From: Paralimibaculum aggregatum
GTDB taxonomy: Bacteria; Pseudomonadota; Alphaproteobacteria; Rhodobacterales; Rhodobacteraceae
Direction: 5' to 3'
NCBI RefSeq assembly: GCF_030270585.1
Contig: NZ_BSYI01000001.1
Coordinates: 213,517 to 277,516 of the forward strand
DNA length: 64,000 nucleotides
A model generated the notes under the pieces. That model saw only the letters and a program-made list of their open reading frames with translations, ran no database searches and was not told the origin of the DNA. Positions 9,469 through 19,228 of the stretch are shown one piece after another; the first letter of the stretch is position 1, and every line of letters begins with the position of its first letter. Both the position numbers and the translations under genes were made by a program.

Positions 9469-9618
9469 GCCTTGACCGATCCGCTTACCGCCGGGGCGGA
9501 TCCGGAACTCGGCTCAGGGAAGGATCCCAACGCGCCGCTCCAGCCCGCGGCGCTCGGAGGCATGGCTGAAGCTCTCGCCGTGCTGCTCGAAGCCGGTACC
9601 GATGAGAACGCGCACAAC
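9469..9618 (+). pseudogene. Ankyrin-repeat relic
   Basis: The frame reads LTAGADPELGSG and then NAPLQPAALGGMAEALAVLL with EAGTDENAHN after it. This follows the ankyrin pattern (TPLHLAA, GHxEVVxLLL, xAGADVNA) for one repeat and the tail of another. No start codon, Shine-Dalgarno sequence or further repeats surround it, and the same frame has a stop at 9310. I read it as debris of an ankyrin protein gene. Chance resemblance is possible but less likely given the match length. Confidence 0.55.
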
Positions 9619-9993
9619 CGGACCTTCGCGGTCGCAGCACCCGGCTGCGAGGAGGGACTGTCGGGCAGCACCAGGTTGTTGCGCGCAGCCTGTGCGGTGC
9701 CCTTCGCGGTGTCGCCGGTCTCCACAGGGCAGTGGCCGACGCCGATCCCGCGGCGGGCCGGTACGTCGCCATCCCCCGCACCATCCGCCACAGCCTCGTT
9801 GCGAGGACAGTTCAGGGCGGGCCGACGCGGCGGAACATCCCCGGCCGCGCTGAAGCTGCGCCGCAGCGTTCCGCAGTTCTCTGGCGATGCAGGCGCAGGG
9901 CGGCGCCGGGATGACGCAGCACTCGCCCGCCGACTTGCCAACCCGCGCCATCGCGCCCGGCAGCCCGATGGCTCACCGCCTTCGGCCCGATGC

Positions 9994-10065
9994 GGCGACC
10001 GGCACCACGCCGGTCGCCTGCCTGCAAACCCCGAGCGCCCGCCGCCCCGAGGGGGGCCCGGCGCT
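9994..10065 (+). promoter_or_regulatory. Structured leader with two hairpins upstream of homocysteine methyltransferase gene
   Basis: The first hairpin pairs GGCGACCGGC (9994-10003) with GCCGGTCGCC (10009-10018) around a five-base loop. The second is closed by AGCGCC (10034-10039) and GGCGCT (10060-10065), with C-rich and G-rich inner arms, and is followed by only three T. Tandem stems this close to a methionine-related gene could be an attenuator or riboswitch. I could not match them to a known SAM or SAH aptamer consensus. Confidence 0.35.
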
Positions 10066-10130
10066 TTGCCGCTGCGGCGAATCGTGCGAGCCTGATCTTC
10101 CCCTAGGGCAATTTCAGGAGACGTCTTGCC

Positions 10131-11081
10131 ATGAGCTTCCCCGCGCAGCGCGACGGCGTGATCCATCTCACCGAGGGCGGCACCGAGACCGAGATCATGT
10201 ACAAGTTCGGCCACGAGTTGCCGGAGTTCGCCGCCTTCCCGCTGCTCGACAAGCCGGACGCCGCGGCGGCGCTGCGCGGCATGTACCAGCGCTATCTCGA
10301 TGTCTGCGCGCGGCACGGGCTGGCGGCGCTGATGGCCGGGCTCGACTATCGCCTGAGCCCGGACTGGGGCGCCAGGCTCGGCTACTCCCCCGAAGGGCTG
10401 GCCGAAATGCAGGCGCGTTGCATCGCCTTCCTGCGCGAGGTCGCGGCGCCTTATGCCGGGCAGATCCCGGAGATCCGCATTGCCGGCGGCCTCGGCCCGC
10501 GGGGCGATGCCTATGGCACCGGCGGCGGCATCACCGAAGCGGAGGCGGAGGACTACCACGCCTGGCAGCTCGGCGAGCTCGCGAGGCTCGGGGTCGACAT
10601 CGTCTGGGCCGCCACCTTCAACAACGTGCCCGAAGCGGTGGGGGTGGCGCGGGCCGCCCACCGGCTCGGCCTGCCGCTCACCATCTCCTTCACCCTGACC
10701 GGCGAGCATCGCCTGCGCTCCGGCGCCTCGCTGAAGGAGGCGGTGGAGGAGACCGACCGGCTGGCCGGGGAGGCGGCGCCGGCCTTCTACGGCATCAATT
10801 GCTCGCATCCGCTGGAGTTCGCGCCCGCCATCGAGCCGGGCGACTGGTTCGCCCGGGTGCGCTCGCTGCGCCCCAACGCGGCGAAGATGGACAAGGTGGC
10901 GCTCTGCAAGATCGGCCATCTCGAGGAGGGCGACCCGGTGGAGCTCGGCCAGATGATGGGAGACCTGGCCCGCCGGCACCCGCATCTCGACGTCTTCGGC
11001 GGCTGCTGCGGCTCCTGGGAGTCCCATCTCGAGGAGATCGCCCGCAACCTGCGCGCCGCCCGCGCGCCGGCCCCCGCCTGA
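10131..11081 (+). CDS. Homocysteine S-methyltransferase family protein
   Basis: Zinc-dependent methyltransferase (316 residues) of the MmuM/BHMT family, expected to move a methyl group from S-methylmethionine, betaine or a related donor to homocysteine. The TIM-barrel starts with LTEGGTETEI. The zinc ligands are visible as Cys in GINCSHP and the paired Cys in FGGCCGS near the C-terminus. No cobalamin or SAM domains are present, so it is not MetH. An SD-like AGGAGA run lies about eight bases before the ATG. The gene stands alone with a structured leader. The donor cannot be told from sequence; members acting on other thiols exist. Confidence 0.88.
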   Translation: MSFPAQRDGVIHLTEGGTETEIMYKFGHELPEFAAFPLLDKPDAAAALRGMYQRYLDVCARHGLAALMAGLDYRLSPDWGARLGYSPEGLAEMQARCIAFLREVAAPYAGQIPEIRIAGGLGPRGDAYGTGGGITEAEAEDYHAWQLGELARLGVDIVWAATFNNVPEAVGVARAAHRLGLPLTISFTLTGEHRLRSGASLKEAVEETDRLAGEAAPAFYGINCSHPLEFAPAIEPGDWFARVRSLRPNAAKMDKVALCKIGHLEEGDPVELGQMMGDLARRHPHLDVFGGCCGSWESHLEEIARNLRAARAPAPA

Positions 11082-11083
11082 CC

Positions 11084-11104
11084 GGGAGGGGGCCGCCCCC
11101 TCCC
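11084..11104. terminator. Hairpin between convergent genes
   Basis: A perfect nine-base stem (GGGAGGGGG with CCCCCTCCC) and three-base loop sit three bases after the methyltransferase stop and 15 bases from the stop of the opposing PepSY gene. It has no T tract, so its efficiency as an intrinsic terminator is uncertain, but the location fits a bidirectional terminator. Confidence 0.5.
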
Positions 11105-11119
11105 CTGCCCCGCAAGCTC

Positions 11120-12418
11120 TCAGGCGGCACGGCGCCGGGCCATCGCCCCGACCGCCAGTTCCGCGGCCAGCACCACCATCAGCGAGAGCCCGATTAACGG
11201 GAACCCGACCCCCGCCGCCAGCGCGATCCCCAGCACCACTCTCGGCGCAGCACCATTCGCCGGCAGCGGCGGCGCGCCCGGCCCGCCCTTCGGCCGGCGC
11301 TTCCACCACATCGCCGCCGCCGGGACCGCCATCGCCGCGAAGGCGAGGCAGGCCGCCAGCAGCACGAGCTGGTTCGCCGGCCCGAACTCCTGGCCCATAT
11401 GCACGCTGATCCCCCATTCCGCGGCGCGTCCCAGCGCCCCGAGATCGGCGAGCGACATGTCGAACAGCACCGGGCCGGCATACCGGTCGAGATGGATCAC
11501 CCGCTCATGGGTGATGTCGTCGGGATGGACCGAGGCGGTGTAGACCCCCTCCGGCCCCAGCGGCACGGCGAGCGCATGGCCCGAATGGATGCCCAGCGCC
11601 TCGACCCTCGCCGCCACCGCATCGAGCCCGGCCGGCACGCCCTCCGCGGCCTGCGACACCGGCATCGGCCAGTGCTCGAGAATCCGGGGCGCGCGGCCCA
11701 GCGCCTCCCCCGTCGGCACGGTGGAGACCGGGTCGTTCTCCCGGCAGCCCTCCGGCATCCCCAGCCCCTTCACTATCAGGAGCAGCAGCACGCCGGCGGT
11801 GTTGATCCCGGTCACCGCTCGGAGGTCGCGCCAGACGCCGCGGCCGGTGCGCCGGCACAGGCGGAACACCCCCACCGCGCGCCCGCGCGGCCACCAGAGA
11901 TGGATCCCGCTCGCCGTCAGCAGCACGGCCCAGCCGGCCACCGCCTCGATGATCCGATTGCCCCAACAGCCGACATGGTCGAGGCTGTGCAGCTTGCGCA
12001 CCGCCCTCATCAGCGGCGAGCCGGAGAAGCCGGCATCCCAGTCGCTGCCGAGCACCGCGCCGGTGTGGGGGTTCACTTGGACGACGTCCCTCTCCCCGGT
12101 CTCGCGGGTGACCTGCACCTGCGCCGAGCGGTCCGGCGCGGCCGGGGGCTGCCAGGCCCGCAGCGTGCCGGGATGCGCCGCCAGAGCGGCGGCGACCTGC
12201 GGCGAGGAGGCGGGCCGCGCGACCGCCTCCACCGCGACTGTCCGCAGGTCGCCATGGAAGGCATCGCTGATCTCGTCCCTTATGAGATGGAGCGCGCCGG
12301 TCAACGCGATCAGCACCATGAAGGGCAGGACGATCAGCCCCGAATAGAAGTGCCAGCACCAGACGGCGCGGTAGAGCGCGGAGGTCCCGGCCTCGCGCGG
12401 TTGCGCGGTATCGGTCGT
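11120..12418 (-). CDS. PepSY-associated TM protein, ACG or lost start codon
   Basis: Inner-membrane protein of the PepSY_TM (PiuB/iron-regulated) family, about 432 residues, with four membrane helices. The first is LYRAVWCWHFYSGLIVLPFMV and the helix region before GIHLWWPRG is characteristic. The PepSY segment follows at RDVVQVNPHTGAVLG. Such proteins commonly accompany siderophore receptors; some act as flavin- or heme-dependent ferric reductases. The natural N-terminus appears to be TDTAQPREAG, but the codon before it is ACG (12416-12418). I see no in-frame ATG, GTG or TTG close by and no clear Shine-Dalgarno sequence. It may use a rare start or be a recent pseudogene. No partner receptor is nearby. 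Confidence 0.75.
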   Translation of the reverse strand, partial: TTDTAQPREAGTSALYRAVWCWHFYSGLIVLPFMVLIALTGALHLIRDEISDAFHGDLRTVAVEAVARPASSPQVAAALAAHPGTLRAWQPPAAPDRSAQVQVTRETGERDVVQVNPHTGAVLGSDWDAGFSGSPLMRAVRKLHSLDHVGCWGNRIIEAVAGWAVLLTASGIHLWWPRGRAVGVFRLCRRTGRGVWRDLRAVTGINTAGVLLLLIVKGLGMPEGCRENDPVSTVPTGEALGRAPRILEHWPMPVSQAAEGVPAGLDAVAARVEALGIHSGHALAVPLGPEGVYTASVHPDDITHERVIHLDRYAGPVLFDMSLADLGALGRAAEWGISVHMGQEFGPANQLVLLAACLAFAAMAVPAAAMWWKRRPKGGPGAPPLPANGAAPRVVLGIALAAGVGFPLIGLSLMVVLAAELAVGAMARRRAA

Positions 12419-12801
12419 TGCACGTGTTCGATGTCGGAAGGCGCCGCCGCCCGCCGATCGGGCACGGCTCCGAGGGTGTTCCGGTCCGTCAGGGGGCGGT
12501 GCGGCGGGCCGCGGGCAAGAAAGCCCGCAGGGGTCCGGTGCGGCGGCGCCAGCCGGCGGGTGCCCGGCGCGGCAGGCCGCGGCAGCGGCGGGGGTGGGAG
12601 CGCGGTGTCGGCCAGTCCCGGCAGCCCCGGCCCGAACCCGAACCACGCGCAGGGCGCAGTCGCTTGATCGGTCTCCCCGGCAGCCCCAGGCGGCGCCTCG
12701 CCGGGCAGGTCGAGCCCCAGCGCCGAGGCTGGCAGGAAGACGATCCCGAAGCCGGCGCAGATCGCGACATGGCCTCCCGCGCCGGCGCAGCAGGGCTTGA
12801 C
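12419..12801. other. Gap between PepSY gene and SOS box
   Basis: About 380 GC-rich bases with no recognisable gene on either strand. It should hold the promoter of the PepSY gene, but no candidate stands out. Confidence 0.4.
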
Positions 12802-12816
12802 GTTCCCGGTCCGTTC
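12802..12816 (+). promoter_or_regulatory. LexA SOS box (GTTC-N7-GTTC)
   Basis: GTTC at 12802-12805, seven bases, then GTTC at 12813-12816: the direct-repeat LexA operator of alphaproteobacteria. It ends 16 bases before the preferred start of the mmcB-like gene, so repression by LexA is expected. It also shows that the upstream in-frame ATG at 12797 is unlikely to be used. Confidence 0.8.
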
Positions 12817-12832
12817 CGGAACAGTCGAGCCG

Positions 12833-13294
12833 ATGCCATATCCGAGCCATACCGAACCCATACCCGATCCATGTCCCCAGCCCGGCGTATTGCTGGCCCG
12901 CGGGGTATGCCGCGCGTTGGCCGACCGGGGGCTCGCGCCGCTCACCGAGGTGACCGTGCCGGACGGGTTGCGCATGGATGTCTGCGCTCTGGCGGGCGAC
13001 GGCATGATCTGGTGCGTCGAGGTGAAGTCGAGCCGCGCGGATTTCCTGTCGGACCGGAAATGGGAGGGCTACCGCGCCTGGTGCGACCGGCTGTTCTTCG
13101 CGGTGCCGGAAGGGTTTCCCCAGGAGATCCTGCCCGCGGATGCCGGGCTGATGCGGGCCGACCAGTTCGACGCTGCGATCCTGCGCGAGGCACCGGAGCA
13201 CCGCCTCGCCCCCGCCCGGCGCAAGGCACTGACGCTCCGCCTCGCCCGCCTCGCCGCCAGCCGCCTGTTGCAGGCGCAGCAATCGCTCTGCTGA
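12833..13294 (+). CDS. mmcB: MmcB family DNA repair protein
   Basis: A 153-residue protein matching MmcB, an SOS-induced alphaproteobacterial protein linked to mitomycin C tolerance and to ImuABC-type mutagenic repair. The core resembles a PD-(D/E)xK nuclease fold: RMDVCAL followed by IWCVEVKSS (Asp and Glu-x-Lys). The family signatures DFLSDRKW, CDRLFFAVP and LAPARRKALTLRLARLAA are clear. An in-frame ATG at 12797 would place the LexA box inside the gene, so the ATG at 12833 is chosen. It is a single-gene unit. Whether it cuts DNA is not established by sequence. Confidence 0.88.
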   Translation: MPYPSHTEPIPDPCPQPGVLLARGVCRALADRGLAPLTEVTVPDGLRMDVCALAGDGMIWCVEVKSSRADFLSDRKWEGYRAWCDRLFFAVPEGFPQEILPADAGLMRADQFDAAILREAPEHRLAPARRKALTLRLARLAASRLLQAQQSLC

Positions 13295-13887
13295 TCGCGT
13301 CCGCCGGTCTCCGCACCGCCCGCCGGCGTGTGGCCCGCGCTGCCGAGCAGAACGATCCGGCTGCCGGGCCGGGGCACGAGCGGCCCCGGCCGGCCGGGAC
13401 GAACGCCGCCGGCCAGTCGGCTTGCACCGAGGCTGCGGCGGGGGCCTGACCCTGCGGTGGTCGCGGCACCCTTGTTCCGCCACGATCTGCGCCTCTCGCC
13501 GCGGATGGGCGCCGGAACGCCCCACCTGACCGTTCCTCCCGGGATGAGCTAGGGTCGATGCAGTCCGTCCCTGCGCCGACGGCGGCGATCCCGCAACCCG
13601 CCTTGCCCGCCACGACCCCGCAGCCAACGCCGGAACGAATGTTACCGTACAACCTCGACGGATGAAGCGAATCACCGTGCGAAAACCTCACCGAACGGAC
13701 CGGGCGCGCCATCGGCCCGGATCGCCGGCGCCGCTCCGACGAAGGCTCCGATAGTGTCCCGGAGAGGCAAGCTCCGGCATCACGCTGCCGAACGAGCTTG
13801 CGCCGGGCCGAGCGGTGCCGACCGAGCGCGGCATTCCCAAGCCGCCGGTTCTCCATCTCGGGCATCATCAGTCGGCCAGCTTAGGAG
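13295..13887. other. Region without recognisable genes
   Basis: About 590 bases between mmcB and the transposase relic. Open frames on both strands are short, Arg/Pro/Ala-rich and unlike known families. A slightly less GC-rich patch around 13636-13690 holds nothing identifiable. Confidence 0.5.
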
Positions 13888-14966
13888 GTGGCGAAGGGAA
13901 CCCCTGCACCGGCACGATGGGTCGAGGGCTGCCCGACCTACCAGAACGGCGACTACGTCCGAAGTCTGGCCACCCGGCGCGGCACACCGAAGCTGCGCCA
14001 GGCCTCGTGCATTCCCGCCTTCCTCGAGCCGCGCCGCACCTTGGAGAAGGCGCTCGTCGCGGTCATCCAGGAGGCGTGAATTGGTGGGGTCTCGACCCGG
14101 CGTATTGACGAGCTCGTCCAGGCCATGGGGCTCTCCGGCATCTCGAAGAGCACGGTGTCAAAGCTCTGCAAGGACATCGGCGAGAGTGTGAGCGAGTTCC
14201 TGAACCGTCCGCACACCAGCGCCTGGCCCCATGTCCGGCTCGACGCCCCGTATCTCAAAATGCGCCAAGGCGGACGCATCGGTTCGATTGCCACCATATT
14301 CGCGGTCGTGGTGAACTCCAACGGCAAGCGCGAGCGCATCGGGCTCGGCACCTGCCCCTCGGAAGAGGAGACCTTCTGTACGGAGTTCCTAAGCGGCTGA
14401 ATGCATGCGGACTATCCGGCACAGGGCTCATCGTCTCCGACGCGCACACAGGCCTCAAGGCCGCCATCGGATGCGCCTTCGAGGCGGCATGGCAAAGATG
14501 CCACGTGCACTGGATGAGGAACGCGCTCGCGCAGGTCCCGCGGGGCCAGCACAGCGTCGTCGCGACGGCCATCCGCCAGGCCATCAGCCAGCCCGCCAGC
14601 GGCCGGGCCGGCACCACCTGGCGCCACACCGCCGACCAGATCCACGCGCGTTGGACGAAGCTCGCCGCGATCATGGACGAGAGCAAGCACGGCGTGCTGT
14701 CTTGGATGGCCTTCCCCGCTCAGCACCGCACGAAGTTGCACAGCACCACCCCGATCGAGCGCCTCGACAAGGAGGTTGAGCGCCGCGCCGACGTCGTCGG
14801 GATCTTACCAGACGAGGCCTCGATCACGCGCCTCATAGGAGCCTTGCTCTTCGAACAGAACGACGAGTGGGCAACCCGGCGCCGCTACATGCAGGTCGAG
14901 GCCTTCTCGAAAGTTGATGCCGCTGAGCCCGATCTTTTTCTCGGCACAACCATGGAAGCCGCCTGA
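13888..14966 (+). pseudogene. IS256 family transposase, frameshifted and nonsense-mutated
   Basis: A decayed mutator-type (IS256) transposase. In one frame I read the TYQNGDYVRSL, IPAFLEPRR and LVQAMGLSGISKSTVSKLC regions, interrupted by an in-frame stop at 14077-14079 where family members usually have a Tyr. The frame ends at 14398. The rest continues in another frame from about 14418, with HVHWMRNALAQVP, FPAQHRTKLHSTTPIERL and ALLFEQNDEWA. All three DDE positions can still be read (Asp in RLDAPY, Asp in VSDAH, Glu in PIERL). The first 40-50 residues are missing. Inverted terminal repeats were not found, so the element is dead. Confidence 0.9.
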
Positions 14967-16747
14967 TCGTGACCTGAGGCCATCGCGCAAAGTCCACCTA
15001 CCTGACGGACGTGACCGCGCAGAGTACGGTCCTGCCGCGCCGATACAGCGGTGATCTTCGAACTCACCGCGCCGCCTCCGGCCCGGCTCGAGGCGGCGGC
15101 GCCGGGCCATCCTCGCCATGATGGTCTCCGGATCGGTGAGGCAGACCGTCTTCCGTTTCGAGCGCGTCCTCGTCCGCCATCATTGACCTGGACCATCTCC
15201 CCGAAGATCCACTCGGCGAGGTGCCGCCATGCCCCCCCCCGTCCCTGGCGATGCCGGCGACGACGCGGGCCTTCATGCAGCGCGCGATGGCCCGTTTGAT
15301 ACGCTCTGCACGCCAGCGTTGGCGGATGGGCGCCAGGGATGGACGGTCCGGCAGGCCGAGACCTGCGAGCCGGCGGATCGCGGGATCGGCCTGCGTCGCG
15401 CGCGCGCCTCGCCGGCTCCGGACGATGCCCGACAAACGCCCGTCGACATCGGCCGGACCTCGGCCACGGAATCAATGATAGGCCGGCCAGAACCTCATGC
15501 GTGGAGCTTCGCAACCTCCTCATGCCGCAAGCCGTGATCGAGGCTCGAGTCGACTCGTGGCAGCACATGCCAGCACAATTCAGCGGGGACACGATGGCAC
15601 AGTGAGCCGCAAACGATGGCCTCCAGCCGCTTCCCACCCCGCCGCTTCAGCACCCGCGATCCCCCCAAGATCTCCCGATCATCGAGGCGGATCAGCAACG
15701 CGCGTCCCCTTCAACAGCCACCGCGTGCTCTGGAGGCGGCACGCGTTCTCATATGTCCTCCATGGCTGGCATGTCGTCATCGCAGCAGCGATCCGCCACG
15801 CCGTTGCCCGTGCAACGGTTGATAGGCCTGCGCCGGGCCCTCGCGTCTCCTCGGCAATGCGCAGCGTCTCGCCTGATGACCAGTATCGCCGATCACCTCT
15901 GCGCGTGAACCTCCCTCCGATCTGGTCGTGGCCCGGGGGTGTCCCCAGCCTCCCGTGGACCGGGATTCCGATCGACGCGAGACTGCGGCAGATGGCAAGA
16001 CGGGTGAAGCTGCCGATCTGGACTGCGCGCGGCGCGGGTCGGGAACTGCCGGTTTGCCTCGACCGTTGGGGATGGGTTCAGCGTCTCGCCGAGTGCCGTC
16101 GGTGTCGGCTTGCTTCGGACAATGCTCCGAAGCCTCTTGTCCGCCATGCGCCCAGCCACGGTGTGGCGGGCCATGCCGGCCCACCCCCGGTGCATCTGGC
16201 GCCCCCGGCAGGTCGCGGGCCTTGACGTCTGCGCCGAGAGCTCCCGAAGCGGAACGCCTCGCCCCATCTTGCACCTGAAGTTCCCGACGCCGGCTTCACA
16301 CGTGATCGTGACAGGTGGACCGAATGACCGCCCGGATCGCGGGCCGGTTAGTTGAATGCGCCGCTTCGTGGCCGCGGACGGGGTGCGCTGCCCATGTCGA
16401 TCTCGCGAGAGCCCTGATCCGGGACGTTCGCAGAGACTCCCTCGGGGTAGGATGCCGCCGGCAGATCCGCTGCGGTCGCCTCGCGACCGGCGCGCGGCGG
16501 TCGGCGGGTTGATCCTGCACACGCCTCGCTCCCGTCGCCAGCGCTCGGTTGCCGGATCTCCGGCGAAGCCCTGCCCGACACCCGGGCGCCTCGGATCGTG
16601 GCCCGTGCCGGCGCTCCCGGCAACCCGAACCCCCCGCCCGGGTCGCCCCACCGAAGGCTTGTTGCCGGCCGGAAAGGGTGGGCGCTACAGTCCGGCGGTC
16701 GTTCCACACGCGCCGTCATGGCCAGCGTTCACCGAAGCGGAGATCCC
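14967..16747. other. Large region without recognisable genes
   Basis: Nearly 1.8 kb between the IS256 relic and the UDP-glucuronate decarboxylase gene. Several frames of 60-250 codons exist on both strands but overlap one another, are rich in Arg, Pro, Ser and Gly, lack SD-preceded starts and match no family I know. I read it as decayed or non-coding sequence. A short minus-strand frame at 15495-15698 looks slightly more protein-like but is not assignable. Confidence 0.5.
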
Positions 16748-17716
<969 letters not shown>

Positions 17717-18657
17717 GGCGCGCCGGCCCTGACCGTCGGGTTCCGATCGACGCAGGCCCGGTCGCCAGGCAGCCGATCCGGGCGAACCGGCCCGACCGCT
17801 CGCCGATCCCGGTGATGACGGCCCCTAGGCATGGAGCGGGGCGCCGCCGCGCATCTCGCACCCGGACAGCGCGACCATTGGCACCCGTTCCCTGGCGCAT
17901 TGCCTCGCCCCGCGCGCCCGGAATTGGCGCGGCCACATGAACGCGGCCGGCGGAGCCGGTCTGCGACGGCGGCGGGGTGCCATGCCGACCGGCTGGATCA
18001 AGGTTTGAGGCGTCGAAAGGTCCGGCATCCGTTGTCGATACGATGGAACGCCAGAGCCATCGCCCGGCACGATGCACATCGGCAGCAGCACCCCTGTGTG
18101 CGATCCCGGCCTGCCGATGCGCCCATCGCCTCGAGGCTGCTCTCGCGCCCCGACCGGCCGACCGACGCGCCGGATGCACCGGCCAGATGGTGGCCCCGAG
18201 CCCGGCGCTCGGAGAGAGGCGCCCGCTCCGCCGCGCGACTATGCCGGGCCAGTCCGGCGGCCGCACGATCTATGCGATGAAGCGCAGGAACCCGGTCCGG
18301 CCGGGCGCCGAATCGCCTGGGGGCATGGCCGTTGCCAACACCCGGACGCCGACGATTCTGGCCGACAGGACTGAACGCCACCTCGTTCAAGGCATCGACG
18401 CAGCTCCCGGCTCGGGGCATCTGCAGACCGGCGCGCAGGTCGTTTCCCCCCTCGCCGTCACGGGAATCGCCCGGAGGATGTCAGGGCAGGACGCGCGGGA
18501 AGGTCCGGTCGGCCCCGAACCCGCGCCGAGGGTATCGCACCATCCCGTACCCGAACGGATGGCCGCGCCCGCATCTGCGCAGCCGGGGCCGGGATCGGCA
18601 CGGAGCCGCACGCGCCGCGAGGGCGCGGGTTCCATCCGATCCGTGCTGGCTGGTGGG
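17717..18657. other. GC-rich region without recognisable genes
   Basis: About 940 bases up to the left boundary of the AT-rich island. No frame resembles a known protein and no RNA gene or repeat was seen. Composition changes sharply at about 18710. Confidence 0.5.
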
Positions 18658-18708
18658 TGGTACCGCCTCCCCGGCTTGAACGGGGGACCTCTAGATCCAC
18701 AAGTCTAG
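18658..18708 (-). repeat. Partial tRNA-His 3' half (putative attachment site)
   Basis: On the minus strand this block repeats the anticodon arm, variable loop and 3' acceptor strand with CCA of the intact tRNA-His at 19898-19974. Identical parts are the last ten acceptor bases (ggtaccgcct on the plus strand) and the 16 bases acctctagatccacaa. The T-arm keeps its length but has a different stem. The 5' half is absent, so it cannot be a working tRNA. Such partial copies mark the far end of elements integrated in tRNA genes. Confidence 0.75.
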
Positions 18709-18997
18709 GATTCCTCAATAGGAACAATAAGTTATCGGAAATGAGAAAGACCTTTAGATCAATACTCTAGTGCTATCGCATGCATAAGCCCTTGAAAACG
18801 TGAGATTAAATTTTTCAGTCTCCAATGCACGAGATTTGGGAGTCTGGAAAGAGACTAGAATGAGAGATTTACCCACAGACTTATCCACAAGACATTCTAT
18901 GTTTGTTCTGGTACTTTATGTAGATTATGAGCCTTGCGACCTGAACCCTGGCCACTCGCAAGGCGGCTAGGGTTTTGGTTTGCTTAATTGATGGACT
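18709..18997. other. AT-rich intergenic part of island with DnaA-box-like sites
   Basis: TTATCCACA at 18881-18889 is a perfect DnaA box and TTACCCACA at 18869-18877 is a one-mismatch copy, same orientation, 12 bases apart, in AT-rich DNA. AGTCTC (18817), AGTCT (18841) and GAGACTAG (18851) form small repeats, the last two pairing as a hairpin. It may hold a replication or integrase-arm region of the element. Confidence 0.45.
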
Positions 18998-19228
18998 ATG
19001 AATGAAAGTGAACTTAATAGATACCTGCAATACCTGCATCGAGAAGATTTCCCGGAATTACTAGATGATGAATTACCAGATCATTTTGATGAATGGGTAT
19101 CCCTTAAAGAATTTTCTCACTTGAGGACTATAGCGCGCGAATATGCTCGCAATCATAACTATGCGGTTGGCGAGGCAGATCAAGCTGTATTGGATTATTG
19201 GAAAAATAACTTTGGATCAATCGTATGA
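18998..19228 (+). CDS. Small acidic hypothetical protein
   Basis: A 76-residue ORF of unknown function, acidic in its first half (many Glu/Asp) and with aromatic residues spread through it. It uses A/T-rich codons unlike the rest of the window and its stop overlaps the next start (gtATGa). No Shine-Dalgarno sequence is obvious. Supported as coding by position and overlap with the YopX-like gene; probably an accessory element gene. Confidence 0.55.
   Translation: MNESELNRYLQYLHREDFPELLDDELPDHFDEWVSLKEFSHLRTIAREYARNHNYAVGEADQAVLDYWKNNFGSIV

Larger units (their letters stand above)
8996..10130. other. Long region without an intact gene
   Basis: About 1.1 kb between yejF and the homocysteine methyltransferase gene. 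Open frames on both strands are compositionally biased (Arg/Ala/Pro-rich) and match nothing I recognise, apart from the ankyrin relic at 9469-9618. The last 140 bases contain two strong hairpins ahead of the next gene, listed separately. Confidence 0.6.

Noticed and set aside
8996..9475. Open frames after yejF as a real small gene
   Set aside because: Composition is Arg/Pro/Ala-biased, no SD or family match, and alternative frames are equally open.
15495..15698. A short minus-strand frame as an integrase fragment
   Set aside because: The GLRHEEVAKL ending is only vaguely similar to integrase sequence and no catalytic residues are present.
18658..18708. The partial tRNA-His copy as a functional tRNA
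   Set aside because: It has no 5' half (acceptor 5' strand and D-arm are missing) and the anticodon loop is eight bases.
18869..18889. DnaA boxes as the chromosomal origin
   Set aside because: Only two sites, inside a small island and far from typical origin genes (dnaA, parAB, gidA).
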